From Desulfoluna spongiiphila (GTDB lineage: Bacteria > Desulfobacterota > Desulfobacteria > Desulfobacterales > Desulfolunaceae): DNA of 64,000 bases. Positions 9,164 to 18,353 of this stretch are shown piece after piece. A program made the translations under genes and the position numbers. The notes below the pieces were generated by a model that saw only the letters and a list, made by a program, of their open reading frames with translations, searched no databases and was not told where the DNA came from. Location of the stretch: contig NZ_FMUX01000005.1 of assembly GCF_900101345.1 (NCBI RefSeq), forward strand, positions 248,001-312,000, written 5' to 3'. Numbering within the stretch: position 1 is the stretch's first letter; each line of letters begins with the position of its first letter.

Positions 9164-11503
9164 ATGGGGGAGTGGAAGAAGACGGGGTGTGTGTTGTGCG
9201 CGCAGAACTGCGGGCTTGAGGTTCAGACCGAGGGGCACCGCATCGTGAAGGTCCGGGCCGACAAGGAGAACGTGAGGAGCCGGGGGTACATGTGCCGGAA
9301 AGGGGCCAACGTGGCTTTTCACCAGAACCACGAAGGCCGGTTGACACAGCCCCTGAAGCGCACCGAAGACGGGTTTCAAGAGATCTCCTGGGAGCAGGCG
9401 TTTTCCGAGATCGGTTCCAGGCTGCGCGGCATCGTGGATGAGCACGGCCCGAAGTCTTACGCCTACATGGGGGGAGGGGGGCAGGGCTGCCACTTTGAGG
9501 CGGCCTTCGGCATGACCCTCATGAAGGCCGTGGGTTCCAAGTACTCCTACAACGCCCTGGGCCAGGAGCTCACCGGCTATTTCTGGGCCTGCGGACGCAT
9601 GATGGGGCGTCAGAACCGTTTTGCCATCCCCGATGAGCACCATGCCGAGATGATCCTGGGCATCGGGTGGAACGGCATGGAGAGCCATCAGATGCCGAGG
9701 GCTCCCCTGGTTTTGAAGGAGTTTTCCAAAAACCCGGACAAGTTCCTTGCGATTATCGACCCCCGGAAATCCGAGACGGCCCGGGTGGCCAACCTGCATA
9801 TCCCGGTGCGTCCAGGCACCGATGCCCTTCTGGCCCGGGCCATGATCGCCCTGATCCTTGAAAAAGGGTGGGAGAAACGCGATTACCTTGAGGCGTACTG
9901 CACCGGGTTTGCCGATATCGAGCCCTGGTTCAGGGGCTTTGACATCCAAGCGGCCCTGTCGGTGTGCGAGGTTTCGTATGAGGACGTCTATGCCCTGTGC
10001 GAAAAGCTGGTGACCCTTTCGTGGTGCATGCACTTTGACCTCGGGATTTACATGAACCGCCACAGCACCCTGACGAGCTATCTCTACATGCTCCTGGCAT
10101 CGGTCTGCGGGCGAAGCGGCGTTGCCGGCGGTAACGTGATTCCAGGCACCATCGTGCCCCTGGGCAGCCACACCGACGAACGGGACGAGAAAAACTGGCG
10201 TACGGTGGAGACCGGGTTTCCCGCCTTGAACGGTGCCTATCCCCCCAACGTCATGCCGGAAGAGATCCTGTCGGACCATCCCGAGCGCCTCCGGGCGGTG
10301 CTCTGCTCCGGGTCCAACCCCCTGCGGAGCTATGCGGATACCACGGCCTACGAAGAGGCCTTTAAAAAGCTCGACCTGCTGGTGGTCTCAGAGCTGGCCA
10401 TGACGGAGACCGCCGAGCTGGCCCACTACGTGCTCCCGGCCAAGAGCGGGTACGAGTCCTATGACGGCACCTTTTTTCCCTGGAACTACCCCGAGGTCTA
10501 TTTCCAGATGCGCCATCCCATGGTCAGCCCCAAGGGGGACCCCAAGGAGGTGGGGGAAATCTACACCGGCATTGCCGAGGCTGCCGGGTACATCCCCGAG
10601 ATCCCTGCCTACGTCTACGAGGCGGCCAAAAAAGACCGGAAAACCTTTGCTGCGGCCCTGTTCAGCTTTGCCTCCAAAAACAAGAAAGCCATGAAGGTGC
10701 TTCCCTTTGTGCTGGCCAAAACCCTGGGGGAAGAACTGGGTTCGGCCAACTTGGCCGCCCTCTGGGGCATCACCCTGGCCATGCCGAAATCCAACCGGAA
10801 AAATGCGGCCCGGGCCGGTTTTCCCCTGCCCAAACTCTGGCAGACCGCCTTGAATCCGGCCAATCTCGCAAAGGCCCTTGCCGGCATGGTACGCCATGGC
10901 GCCGTGGCTCCTGTGGCCCTGCTTACTCCGCAGATCGCCCAGAGCGAGGCCGTGTTCCAGGCCATTGTCGATCATCCCGGCGGCCTCTGGGTGGGCAAGA
11001 TGGATCTGGACGGGAACCTTGCCGAGATTCGGCATCCCGACGGGAAGATGCATCTGCACATTCCTGAAATGGATGCGTGGGTGAAGACCGTTACCCCCGA
11101 GGCCGAGGCCGCAGCCCTTAAAATGACGGAGGAGGCCCCCCTTGTCCTCATGGCCGGGCGGCACACCGCACAGAACAGCAACACCCTCATGCGCGACCCC
11201 GCCTGGAACGAGGGCAGGCGTGCCTGCACCCTTGCCATGCATCCCGGTGATGCCGAGCGGTTCAACCTGACGGACGGCCAGATGGTAAAGATCATCACCG
11301 AGGCTGCCTCCGAGGTGATCGAACTCGAAGTCACCGACCACATGCGCAAGGGTCAGGTGGCCATTCCCCATGGGTTCGGACTCACGCACAACGGAGAGGT
11401 CTTTGGCGTCAACGTCAATCGTCTCACCAAAAATACCCACAGGGACTCCTTTGCCGCCACCCCCCTGCACCGGTTCGTACCCTGTCGCGTGGAAGGTCTG
11501 TAG
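9164..11503 (+). CDS. Molybdopterin-dependent oxidoreductase (DMSO reductase family)
   Basis: A 779-residue protein of the Mo/W-bis-pterin family. The N-terminal iron-sulfur motif is C9-x2-C12-x3-C16-x27-C44 (CVLCAQNCG ... YMCRKG). Cys143 in YFWACGRMMG is at the position expected for the metal ligand. LAIIDPRKSETARVAN and VRPGTDALLARAMIALIL are pterin-binding segments, and the C-terminal molydop-binding domain includes IPHGFGLTHNGEVFGVNVN. There is no Tat signal, so it should be cytoplasmic. ATG 9164 is chosen because AAGGAG precedes it; an in-frame ATG at 9083 lies inside repeat R3. No electron-transfer subunit adjoins, so the substrate is unknown. Non-redox members such as acetylene hydratase, and formate- or aldehyde-type enzymes, are alternatives. 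Confidence 0.88.
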   Translation: MGEWKKTGCVLCAQNCGLEVQTEGHRIVKVRADKENVRSRGYMCRKGANVAFHQNHEGRLTQPLKRTEDGFQEISWEQAFSEIGSRLRGIVDEHGPKSYAYMGGGGQGCHFEAAFGMTLMKAVGSKYSYNALGQELTGYFWACGRMMGRQNRFAIPDEHHAEMILGIGWNGMESHQMPRAPLVLKEFSKNPDKFLAIIDPRKSETARVANLHIPVRPGTDALLARAMIALILEKGWEKRDYLEAYCTGFADIEPWFRGFDIQAALSVCEVSYEDVYALCEKLVTLSWCMHFDLGIYMNRHSTLTSYLYMLLASVCGRSGVAGGNVIPGTIVPLGSHTDERDEKNWRTVETGFPALNGAYPPNVMPEEILSDHPERLRAVLCSGSNPLRSYADTTAYEEAFKKLDLLVVSELAMTETAELAHYVLPAKSGYESYDGTFFPWNYPEVYFQMRHPMVSPKGDPKEVGEIYTGIAEAAGYIPEIPAYVYEAAKKDRKTFAAALFSFASKNKKAMKVLPFVLAKTLGEELGSANLAALWGITLAMPKSNRKNAARAGFPLPKLWQTALNPANLAKALAGMVRHGAVAPVALLTPQIAQSEAVFQAIVDHPGGLWVGKMDLDGNLAEIRHPDGKMHLHIPEMDAWVKTVTPEAEAAALKMTEEAPLVLMAGRHTAQNSNTLMRDPAWNEGRRACTLAMHPGDAERFNLTDGQMVKIITEAASEVIELEVTDHMRKGQVAIPHGFGLTHNGEVFGVNVNRLTKNTHRDSFAATPLHRFVPCRVEGL

Positions 11504-11622
11504 GAGAAAATACGGCCTTGAGTCTGTCCGGGGTAGGTAGTATACAAATAAGGTATTTTTTGTCTCTTTGCCCCCTTGTGTCTCTGTGGTTAATTTATGT
11601 CCTGTTCTGATGAGAGGTATTT

Positions 11623-13206
11623 ATGACAATTCGTGGGTATTCGTTTGACGGGTATGTGGATGAGGTGAAGGCATTTCACGGTCATGTGGCCCCGGGGATG
11701 GTGGCCGGCGGCTTTATGGTGGAGCTGGCCCTGTCCAGCCTGCCTGAAGGGGGGCTCTTCGATGCGGTGAGTGAAACCCGGGCCTGCATTCCCGATGCGG
11801 TTCAGCTCCTCACTCCCTGCACCGTCGGCAACGGATGGCTCAAGATTGTTCCGACGGGACGGTTTGCCCTGGCCCTGTACGACAAGCACACCGGCGAGGG
11901 GGTGCGGGTGGCTCCCGATTACGGGGTCCTGGACCGGTGGCCTCAGTTCAAAGCCTGGCTGCTCAAGCTGGTGCCCAAAACAGAGCAGGATACCCCTGCG
12001 CTGTTAAACGAGATACGGGAGGGCGGCGTCTCCCTTTTTACCTGTGAGCCTGTTTCCCTTGATCCGTCGTTTTTAGGCGGCAAGAAAAAGAATGTCAGCC
12101 ATATCCATCGGTGCTCGCTCTGTGGTGAAGGGTTCCGGGCCGTTGAAGCCGCCGAGATCTGCCCTGCCTGTTCCGGGGAAGCCACCCTTTACGTTCAGAA
12201 TAACGAGGATGAGGTGCGCCTGACCTCCACAGCCCTTGAAGAGGCCGTGGGTGGGCACGCCCTGCACGACATGACCCTTATCGTGCCCCGGAAACAGAAA
12301 GGGCCCGCCATCGTCAAGGGACAGCGCATCACCGACGCCGACGTCGAGGTTCTCAAGAACATGGGCAAAAACAGGATCTACCTGGAAGAGCAGAACCACC
12401 GGGAGAGCCTCGTCCACGAAAACGACGTGGCCATTGCCTTCGGAGACACCCTGGGAGGGGAGGGCGCAGCCGTTGCCGGTCCCCCCAAAGAGGGGAAGGT
12501 GGAGTTCAGGGCAGAACACGACGGGCTGTTCTACGTGGACACCCAGCGGGTCAACAGGCTCAACGCCATGGCCGATGTCATCCTCTCCACCATCCATTCA
12601 TGCACCCCCGTCTCCAAGGGGGAACTCCTTGCCGGAACAAGGGCGGTGCCCCTGTTTCTCTCCCGGTCCGAGTTTACACGGTGCATGGCCCTGGCCCATA
12701 CCCCGCTCTTCCATGTGGCCCCTTACATTATTCGTGAGGCAGGGATCATCATCACCGGCACCGAGGTGTACGAGGGCCGCATCAAAGACGGGTTTCTCCC
12801 CTACGCCGAGACCATCCTCGGCACCTACGGAGCCACCGTCGCCACGTCCGCCTTTGTGCCCGATGAACCCTCCAGGCTCGCAGCCGAGGTGACCCGCATG
12901 GCAGGCGAGGGCGTCAAGCTCATTATCACCACCGGCGGCCTCTCCGTGGACCCCGACGATGTGACCCAGAAGGGCCTTGAAAAAGCAGGCGTCTGCGTCT
13001 CATCTTCCCGGTCTCCGGTTCTCCCCGGAGCCATGACCCTTCTGGGGACCCTGGGAGAGACCACCGTCGTGGGGGTCCCCGCCGGGGCCCTGGCGTCGAA
13101 AAAAACAGCCTTTGACCTCCTGCTGCCAAGGCTTCTTGCCGGGATGGAGGTCACGCCCGACGATGTGTACGCCATGGGGGTCGGCGGGTTGCTTGTGGGG
13201 GCCTGA
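11623..13206 (+). CDS. FmdE-domain / zinc ribbon / molybdopterin-binding fusion protein
   Basis: A 527-residue composite protein. Residues 15-110 match the FmdE family (FHGHVAPGMVAGG, TRACIPDAVQLLTPCTVGNG). A zinc ribbon follows with C164, C167, C180 and C183 (HRCSLCGEG ... CPACSGE). Residues about 370-520 form a MoaB/MoeA/CinA-type molybdopterin-binding domain (IIITGTEVYEGRI, KLIITTGGLSVDPDD, VVGVPAGAL). FmdE-family genes accompany molybdenum formylmethanofuran dehydrogenase in methanogens; the molybdopterin-binding domain is that of metal-insertion enzymes. I infer a dedicated maturase or metal chaperone for the oxidoreductase encoded 119 bases upstream. Confidence 0.82.
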   Translation: MTIRGYSFDGYVDEVKAFHGHVAPGMVAGGFMVELALSSLPEGGLFDAVSETRACIPDAVQLLTPCTVGNGWLKIVPTGRFALALYDKHTGEGVRVAPDYGVLDRWPQFKAWLLKLVPKTEQDTPALLNEIREGGVSLFTCEPVSLDPSFLGGKKKNVSHIHRCSLCGEGFRAVEAAEICPACSGEATLYVQNNEDEVRLTSTALEEAVGGHALHDMTLIVPRKQKGPAIVKGQRITDADVEVLKNMGKNRIYLEEQNHRESLVHENDVAIAFGDTLGGEGAAVAGPPKEGKVEFRAEHDGLFYVDTQRVNRLNAMADVILSTIHSCTPVSKGELLAGTRAVPLFLSRSEFTRCMALAHTPLFHVAPYIIREAGIIITGTEVYEGRIKDGFLPYAETILGTYGATVATSAFVPDEPSRLAAEVTRMAGEGVKLIITTGGLSVDPDDVTQKGLEKAGVCVSSSRSPVLPGAMTLLGTLGETTVVGVPAGALASKKTAFDLLLPRLLAGMEVTPDDVYAMGVGGLLVGA

Positions 13207-13239
13207 ATACCCTTTTTCAAACAGACGGGATGACAAGGT

Positions 13240-14073
13240 ATGATGAACATGGCCTGGACCCATCACCCCATGCCCGGCGGCGTCACCGTAGAAGCCGCAT
13301 GGAGCCCCTGCAGCACGCCGCGGTCCAAAGGGTGTGTGGTACTCTGGCCCTGCATGGGAGGCGATTGCCGCATGTATGCCATGCCCGTGGAGAGCTTTAC
13401 GTCAGCGGGCTGGCATGTGCTTTTCTACAACCCGCGGGGCCATGGCGGATCCACGGGCTACCTCTCCGTTGCCACCGCAGGGGATGACCTGAAACGCCTT
13501 CTGGATCATTTTGGCCTTTCGGGCCTGCCCCTGAGTGCCCTCGGCCATTCCGGTGCCTGTGCCGCCTGGCTCAAGGCTGCTGCTGCCGGTCTGCCGGTGA
13601 AGGACTTTTACTTTGCCGCTCCCGTCATCAACTCCCGTCGGTCTCTTTTTTACATGTACGAGGCCGGAACCATCGGGGAGTTTGTCTTTGTCACCTCCCG
13701 CCTTGCCGCCGATCCGGTCCATTTCAAGCGCATCCTTGCCGACACCGACTGGCTTGATCCGAGTTACTGGCACGAAAACAACCTGGAGGATGTGTTAAAC
13801 GGCACCACCGGCACTTTTCCCATGGGCAGTTTTCTCCGGGAACTCTTTATCCCGGGGGTTGACGCCATGCCGGAGCTTGTGGGCAGGGCGTCTGATGTAA
13901 CGGTTTTTTTTCCTGCACGGGACAACTGGTACCCACACCGGGAAACCCTTGATGGCTGCCCGGAGCATCTGACAGCGGTTGCCGTGGAGGCGGCCAGGGA
14001 CCATTACTTCTCCTGCGGGTGGGACTCTGTGTGGGCAGAGACCGTGTCCCGGCTGGTCAGCCAGAGGGGCTGA
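13240..14073 (+). CDS. Alpha/beta hydrolase
   Basis: A 277-residue alpha/beta-hydrolase-fold protein. The nucleophile elbow GHSGACAAW holds the likely catalytic Ser, preceded by the oxyanion-type segment LFYNPRGHGGS. Candidate acid and His residues lie in FPARDNWYPH and ARDHYFSCGW. There is no signal peptide, so it is cytoplasmic. Three closely spaced ATG codons (13240, 13243, 13249) fit the weak AAGG ahead of them, and I cannot decide between them. It follows the FmdE-fusion gene by 33 bases and is probably co-transcribed. The substrate (ester, thioester or other) is unknown, but its place suggests it works with the molybdopterin enzyme. Confidence 0.8.
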   Translation: MMNMAWTHHPMPGGVTVEAAWSPCSTPRSKGCVVLWPCMGGDCRMYAMPVESFTSAGWHVLFYNPRGHGGSTGYLSVATAGDDLKRLLDHFGLSGLPLSALGHSGACAAWLKAAAAGLPVKDFYFAAPVINSRRSLFYMYEAGTIGEFVFVTSRLAADPVHFKRILADTDWLDPSYWHENNLEDVLNGTTGTFPMGSFLRELFIPGVDAMPELVGRASDVTVFFPARDNWYPHRETLDGCPEHLTAVAVEAARDHYFSCGWDSVWAETVSRLVSQRG

Positions 14074-14519
14074 GTCCGGGTGAGCCTGCGCCCCAAGGCC
14101 CGTCCCTTTGGCTGTCAAAGGCGCATGGTGCCTTGAATTATGGTTTTATTCTTGATCATTGATCCAGTATTACGTATATTTACAGAGTATTATTGAGTTG
14201 CAGGTAGCTGCCTGTCACGCCCGCGGGTTGTTTTCACCAAACCGTCATGGATTTTTCCCTCACCCAAGAAGATGAGAGGCAAGGCCTCACCGGCCCTGTC
14301 CATCCCTTTGCCCGACACCTCCTCCTGTAGCCGGTTCCATGGCTGGATCGTACCTCTGCGATCGGCACGATTGTATTCCCGATACATTATGATCAATGTG
14401 CTCGGTACCTTTTTCTTTCCGTGTACTGAACCCGTCAAGACTTCATCCCATGGGATGTTCAGGTCTTCGGCCAACATGCGAGGTTTCATTGAATCCATCA
14501 TTTTCTTAAAGGTGACGCT
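14074..14519. other. Long leader region of the FadL-type porin gene
   Basis: 446 bases with no well-supported gene. It contains a sigma70-like promoter candidate (14152-14180) and a small palindrome CAGGTAGCTGCCTG near 14202. The ~340 bases between that promoter and the start would make an unusually long 5' leader. A minus-strand frame 14190-14501 looks protein-like but lacks a ribosome-binding site. Confidence 0.4.
14152..14180 (+). promoter_or_regulatory. Possible sigma70 promoter
   Basis: TTGATC (14152-14157) and TATATT (14175-14180) are separated by 17 bases, close to TTGACA/TATAAT. It points toward the FadL-type gene. Only the sequence match supports it. Confidence 0.3.
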
Positions 14520-15785
14520 ATGAAAACAACGGGATGGTTTTTGGTGGGTATTGGTTTGCTCCTTCTGTCGGCCCAAGCAGCTTTTGGGGGCGGTGTCTGG
14601 CTCTATGAGGCCGGGACACCGGATATGGGCACGGCCCAGGCAGGACGTGCGGCCCTGGCAAGTGATGCCTCCACGGCAAGCTTCAACCCGGCCGGCATGT
14701 CTCGCCTTGATCGATCCCAGCTCATGGTGGCCTTGGTGGGGCTTGAGGTCAAAGCCAAGTTTTCTTCGTATGAGTCGAACAAGGGCGGGGGCGACGGCGG
14801 TGATGCCGGAGGGTTTGTTCCAATTTTTGGTTTTCATTACGTTCACAAGCTCAATGAGGATGTCAGCCTGGGCATCTCCACCGGGTCCTACTTTGGCCTG
14901 GGGCTGGATTACGGTGCCACCTGGGCCGGGCGTTACTATATCCAGGAGGCCGAACTCATTACCTATGCGGTCAACCCCGGGATCTCCTACCGGGTCAATG
15001 AGATGCTCTCCTTCGGGTTCGGCATCAGCCTGGTGTACGGAGAGCTGGACCAGAAGGTGGCCCTTGCAAACCTGGAGCCCGGAGCGGACGGCCAGCTGAG
15101 CGTTGAGGAGGACGACACCGAATTTGGATTCAACCTGGGCGTTCTCGTGGAGCCCACGGAAAAGCTCCGGCTCGGGTTGACCTACCGTTCGGAGGTGGAG
15201 ATGGAATTCAAGGATTCTGCGACGCTGAATAACATCGGGCCGGGATTGCAGGTGTTGCTGGATAGCCTGGGGCTCACCGACAGCACCGTGGACCTGGGGT
15301 TGAATATCCCCCAGGCGGTCATGGCCAGCGGGGTGTTCGAGGTTTCGGACCAATGGGCTATTTTGGCCAACATCGGCTGGCAGGATTGGAGTGCCTTCGG
15401 GCAGCAGACCTTGACGTTGAAATCCGACACGTCCACGAGCCTGGTTCAGGACCACGACTACGACGATACCTGGCATTTTGCCCTGGGCGCCCAGTACCGC
15501 TTCGACGACCCCTGGCTCTGGTCCTTTGGCATGGCCTACGACACCTCGCCCATGGACAGAACCACACGCACACCCGACGCCCCGTTGGATCGGCAGGTAA
15601 GGATCGGCACTGGGATTCAGTATGATATCAACGCGGACATGACCGTGGGGGCAGCCTACGAGTTCATCGATGCGGGGGCGGCGAACATGGATCTGGAGAG
15701 CGAGCCCCTGCGCGGAACCCTCCGGGGCGACTATGCCACCAATGAGATCCACGCCTTTGCCGTGAACATGAGCTATAAATTTTAG
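14520..15785 (+). CDS. FadL/OmpP1/TodX-family outer-membrane transporter
   Basis: A 421-residue protein with a signal peptide (hydrophobic stretch to AQAAFGG) and the FadL-family N terminus GGVWLYEAGTPDMGTAQAG ... ASFNPAGMSRLD. The rest is rich in alternating beta-strand patterns and ends with an aromatic residue (SYKF), as is usual for BAM-assembled outer-membrane barrels. The family moves long-chain fatty acids or hydrophobic aromatic compounds across the outer membrane. Given the beta-oxidation genes nearby, fatty acids are the likely cargo. AAAGGTGA precedes ATG 14520. It converges on the ATP-grasp gene. Confidence 0.9.
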   Translation: MKTTGWFLVGIGLLLLSAQAAFGGGVWLYEAGTPDMGTAQAGRAALASDASTASFNPAGMSRLDRSQLMVALVGLEVKAKFSSYESNKGGGDGGDAGGFVPIFGFHYVHKLNEDVSLGISTGSYFGLGLDYGATWAGRYYIQEAELITYAVNPGISYRVNEMLSFGFGISLVYGELDQKVALANLEPGADGQLSVEEDDTEFGFNLGVLVEPTEKLRLGLTYRSEVEMEFKDSATLNNIGPGLQVLLDSLGLTDSTVDLGLNIPQAVMASGVFEVSDQWAILANIGWQDWSAFGQQTLTLKSDTSTSLVQDHDYDDTWHFALGAQYRFDDPWLWSFGMAYDTSPMDRTTRTPDAPLDRQVRIGTGIQYDINADMTVGAAYEFIDAGAANMDLESEPLRGTLRGDYATNEIHAFAVNMSYKF

Positions 15786-15795
15786 ATTGGGAGAA

Positions 15796-15823
15796 GGTCC
15801 TCGGCGGGGCGGCGCCGAGGACC
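15796..15823. terminator. Hairpin between convergent genes
   Basis: GGTCCTCGGC (15796-15805) pairs perfectly with GCCGAGGACC (15814-15823) around an 8-base loop, between the convergent FadL-type and ATP-grasp genes. No strong U-run on either side, so a bidirectional barrier role is inferred from position. Confidence 0.5.
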
Positions 15824-15849
15824 GGGTGAGTTGCAGGGCATTCGGTGGG

Positions 15850-16839
15850 TCATACCCTGGCTCCGGATTTCAGGGCGGGGGTGTTGCGGTGGGCCGAGAA
15901 GGTGTCCATGGCAAAAAGGGCTCTTTCGTAAGGTCCCCGTGGTGTGTGGCGTTCCTGATCAACGCCGTCCACCCTGGGCTGGATGCCGGTGCCGTTGGCA
16001 ATCTGGATGGCAAGGCCGGGCCTGGCGTTCAACTCCAGGATCATGGGGCCTTTGGTGCTGTCCAGGACGATATCCACGCCGAGGTACCCCAGGTCGGTGA
16101 TGTCGTAACACCGTGCCGCCAGCTCTGCAAACCTGGGCCATTCCGGGACAACAAAGGTGGAGAGGTCTTTGCCAGTGTCCGGGTGGTGGGTGAGGGGGCG
16201 GCCGAACTGAACCGCTTTAAGGGCCTTGCCTGTTCCGATGTCGATGCCCACGCCCACGGCCCCCTGGTGAAGGTTGGCCTTGCCGTCCGAGGCCGTGGTG
16301 GAGAGACGGGTCATGGCCATCACCGGGTACCCTTTGTACACGATGACCCGGATATCGGGGACTCCCTGGTAGGAGAACCCGTCAAAGGCATCGGAGAATT
16401 CCACCATTTCTTCGATCATGGCCACATCATTGCTGCCTCCGAGGCTGAAGAGGCCGCTCAAGGTGTTGGATGCGTGACGCTTGACCTCACCGATCGAGAC
16501 GCGCCCGCCGCCTGGCTTTAAAAAATCCCGGCCCTCACGGCCGCTGATGACAAGAATCCCTTTCCCGCCGCTTCCCCTGGCCGGCTTGATCACAAAGGCC
16601 GGGCACCCTTCCAGAAAGCCTTCCAGCTCCCTAACATTCCCTTGGGTTTTCACCACGCCAAGAAGCTTCGGGGCCGAGATCCCGGCCTTTTCAAGGATGA
16701 TTTTGGTCCTGAGCTTGTCGTCCACAAGGGGATAGAGCCGCCGCGGGTTGTTGCGGGCTATCATCACGACGTTGCGGCGGTTCATGCCGACGATACCGGC
16801 CTTTTTGAGTTTTGACGGAGAGGTCATGAACATGGTCAC
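15850..16839 (-). CDS. ATP-grasp ligase (alpha-L-glutamate ligase-like)
   Basis: A 329-residue ATP-grasp protein. AFVIKPARGSGGKGILVI is the ATP-binding loop, and DIVLDSTKGPMILELNARPG holds the Mg-binding Glu/Asn pair. Family members join a carboxylate to an amine with ATP; annotation usually follows RimK-type glutamate ligases. It overlaps the upstream 7TM gene by 4 bases (ATGA). The trio of retropepsin-like protease, 7TM transglutaminase-like protein and this ligase recurs in proteobacteria, which suggests formation, sensing and cleavage of an amide-linked envelope or osmolyte product. The actual substrate is not deducible. Confidence 0.85.
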   Translation of the reverse strand: MTMFMTSPSKLKKAGIVGMNRRNVVMIARNNPRRLYPLVDDKLRTKIILEKAGISAPKLLGVVKTQGNVRELEGFLEGCPAFVIKPARGSGGKGILVISGREGRDFLKPGGGRVSIGEVKRHASNTLSGLFSLGGSNDVAMIEEMVEFSDAFDGFSYQGVPDIRVIVYKGYPVMAMTRLSTTASDGKANLHQGAVGVGIDIGTGKALKAVQFGRPLTHHPDTGKDLSTFVVPEWPRFAELAARCYDITDLGYLGVDIVLDSTKGPMILELNARPGLAIQIANGTGIQPRVDGVDQERHTPRGPYERALFAMDTFSAHRNTPALKSGARV

Positions 16840-18350
16840 CTCCCTCCGGCAAGGGGTTCGAACCGGCGCAGCTCGGTGAGTCGGTACCCGGAGTAGCTTC
16901 CGATCATAATAATGACGGCCAGGACCACGAGCAGCAGCTCAGGAAAGGAGTAGGCCAGGTGCCCAACGAGTTTGCTCTGCATGGCAAGAAAGATAAGGGA
17001 GGCGGAAAAGAGGCTGCCTCCCCCTTGGATCAGGACATCCCTGGGGCCTTCCTCCTCCCACAGGACCGACATGCGCTCAATGGTCCAGGAGATAATGATC
17101 ATGGGGAAGAAGGTCACCATGAGGCCTGCCTCAAAGCCCATCTTGATGCTGATCACGCTGATGGCTACATAGATGATGATGACAAAGACAAGGACCGCGG
17201 AAATCCGTGGAACAAGGAGCAGGTTCAGGCTGCTCAGGTAGGAGCGCAGGACAAGCCCGATGCCCACGATAAGGACAAAAAGGGCGAGGCCTGCCAGGAG
17301 GTTGACTTCAAGAAAGACCATGGCAATGAGAATGGGCATGAAGGTGCCCGATGTCTGGATTCCCACAAGGTTTCGAAGGATTACCACGATGAGTGCGCCG
17401 ATGGGAATGAGCAGCAGGAGCTTGAAGGTGTTCTGCTGGGAGACAGGGAGGCTGTAAATGGAAAAATCGATGAGCATGTTTCTATCGAATTGACCGTGCC
17501 TGACGGCGGCTGTTTGTGCTGAGACGGCCCTGGCCAGGGTGGCAAAGGTGATCTTTCCACCCGAGCCCCCGGTGATATCGAGAATGGCATCGTTGCCATA
17601 CCGCCAGAGGAGGAACTCGTCCCGGTTTTCAAGTTCACCGGATCTGGGGTTCATGAGTTTCAAGCGGTTGCCGTCAAGGATCTCTATGTAGCCTTTGAGT
17701 GTCTGTTTTTTTTTGCCCTCCGAGAGCTTGAGGCCTTTGACCTTCCGTGCCTTGACCCCCGCCATATTGATAAGGCCGCTGGCAAGAATGTATTTTCCGC
17801 CGTGCTCCTCCGCATGGGAGAGGAGCAACACGGCGTCATCGTTCACGGGATCGTTCAGGGCGCTAATGATGGTGTTGGCCATATCAACCGGTTCATCCTC
17901 GGTCTTTTTTGCCGCCGCGACAATGTGGGTCGCGGCGGTTTGCTGCGTGCCTGCAAGGGAAAGGGGGGGCGTTGTTTCCATGGTGCCACCGGGTTTTAGT
18001 TTTTCGCCTTTGGTGTGGCGGTATGCCGTGGTCCGAAAAAAGATCTTCTGATTGCCCTTTGCCTTGTCGGTGGTCCAGATACCTTGGTTTCCTTCCCGTT
18101 TGAAGGTATATCCTTCCGTCACGGATTGCCTGCCAATGGTGGAAAGCGCATCCGTTTTCGGCATGTTGACCGAGACCTCTGCGGGGCCGCCTTGGGCCGT
18201 GAACGTGATGGTCGCCTCAACGGTCCAGACCGTCTCTTTTTGTTCCGGTAAGAACGGAAAACCGAGTTTGATGTGTTTGTATGCGGCGGCACCTGCCCCC
18301 AGCGCAATGAGCACGACGATGATGGTGATGATCTGGATGCGTTGCTTCAT
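16836..18350 (-). CDS. Inactive transglutaminase-like protein fused to 7 TM helices
   Basis: 504 residues. An N-terminal signal-anchor (IQIITIIVVLIALGAGAAAY) is followed by about 230 extracytoplasmic residues resembling the degenerate transglutaminase (UUP1-type) domain. About seven hydrophobic helices follow (for example FKLLLLIPIGALIVVILRNL), matching the companion 7TM domain. No catalytic Cys-His-Asp set is obvious, in line with the inactive family. It sits between the protease and ligase genes with a 3-base gap and a 4-base overlap, so the three are one operon. A role as membrane receptor or scaffold for the ligase product is inferred. Confidence 0.83.
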   Translation of the reverse strand: MKQRIQIITIIVVLIALGAGAAAYKHIKLGFPFLPEQKETVWTVEATITFTAQGGPAEVSVNMPKTDALSTIGRQSVTEGYTFKREGNQGIWTTDKAKGNQKIFFRTTAYRHTKGEKLKPGGTMETTPPLSLAGTQQTAATHIVAAAKKTEDEPVDMANTIISALNDPVNDDAVLLLSHAEEHGGKYILASGLINMAGVKARKVKGLKLSEGKKKQTLKGYIEILDGNRLKLMNPRSGELENRDEFLLWRYGNDAILDITGGSGGKITFATLARAVSAQTAAVRHGQFDRNMLIDFSIYSLPVSQQNTFKLLLLIPIGALIVVILRNLVGIQTSGTFMPILIAMVFLEVNLLAGLALFVLIVGIGLVLRSYLSSLNLLLVPRISAVLVFVIIIYVAISVISIKMGFEAGLMVTFFPMIIISWTIERMSVLWEEEGPRDVLIQGGGSLFSASLIFLAMQSKLVGHLAYSFPELLLVVLAVIIMIGSYSGYRLTELRRFEPLAGGR

Positions 18351-18353
18351 GAG

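Noticed and set aside
14190..14501. Minus-strand frame of about 103 residues with protein-like composition upstream of the FadL-type gene
   Set aside because: No Shine-Dalgarno site, its start would lie 18 bases from the divergent FadL start inside that gene's ribosome site, and no family was recognised.
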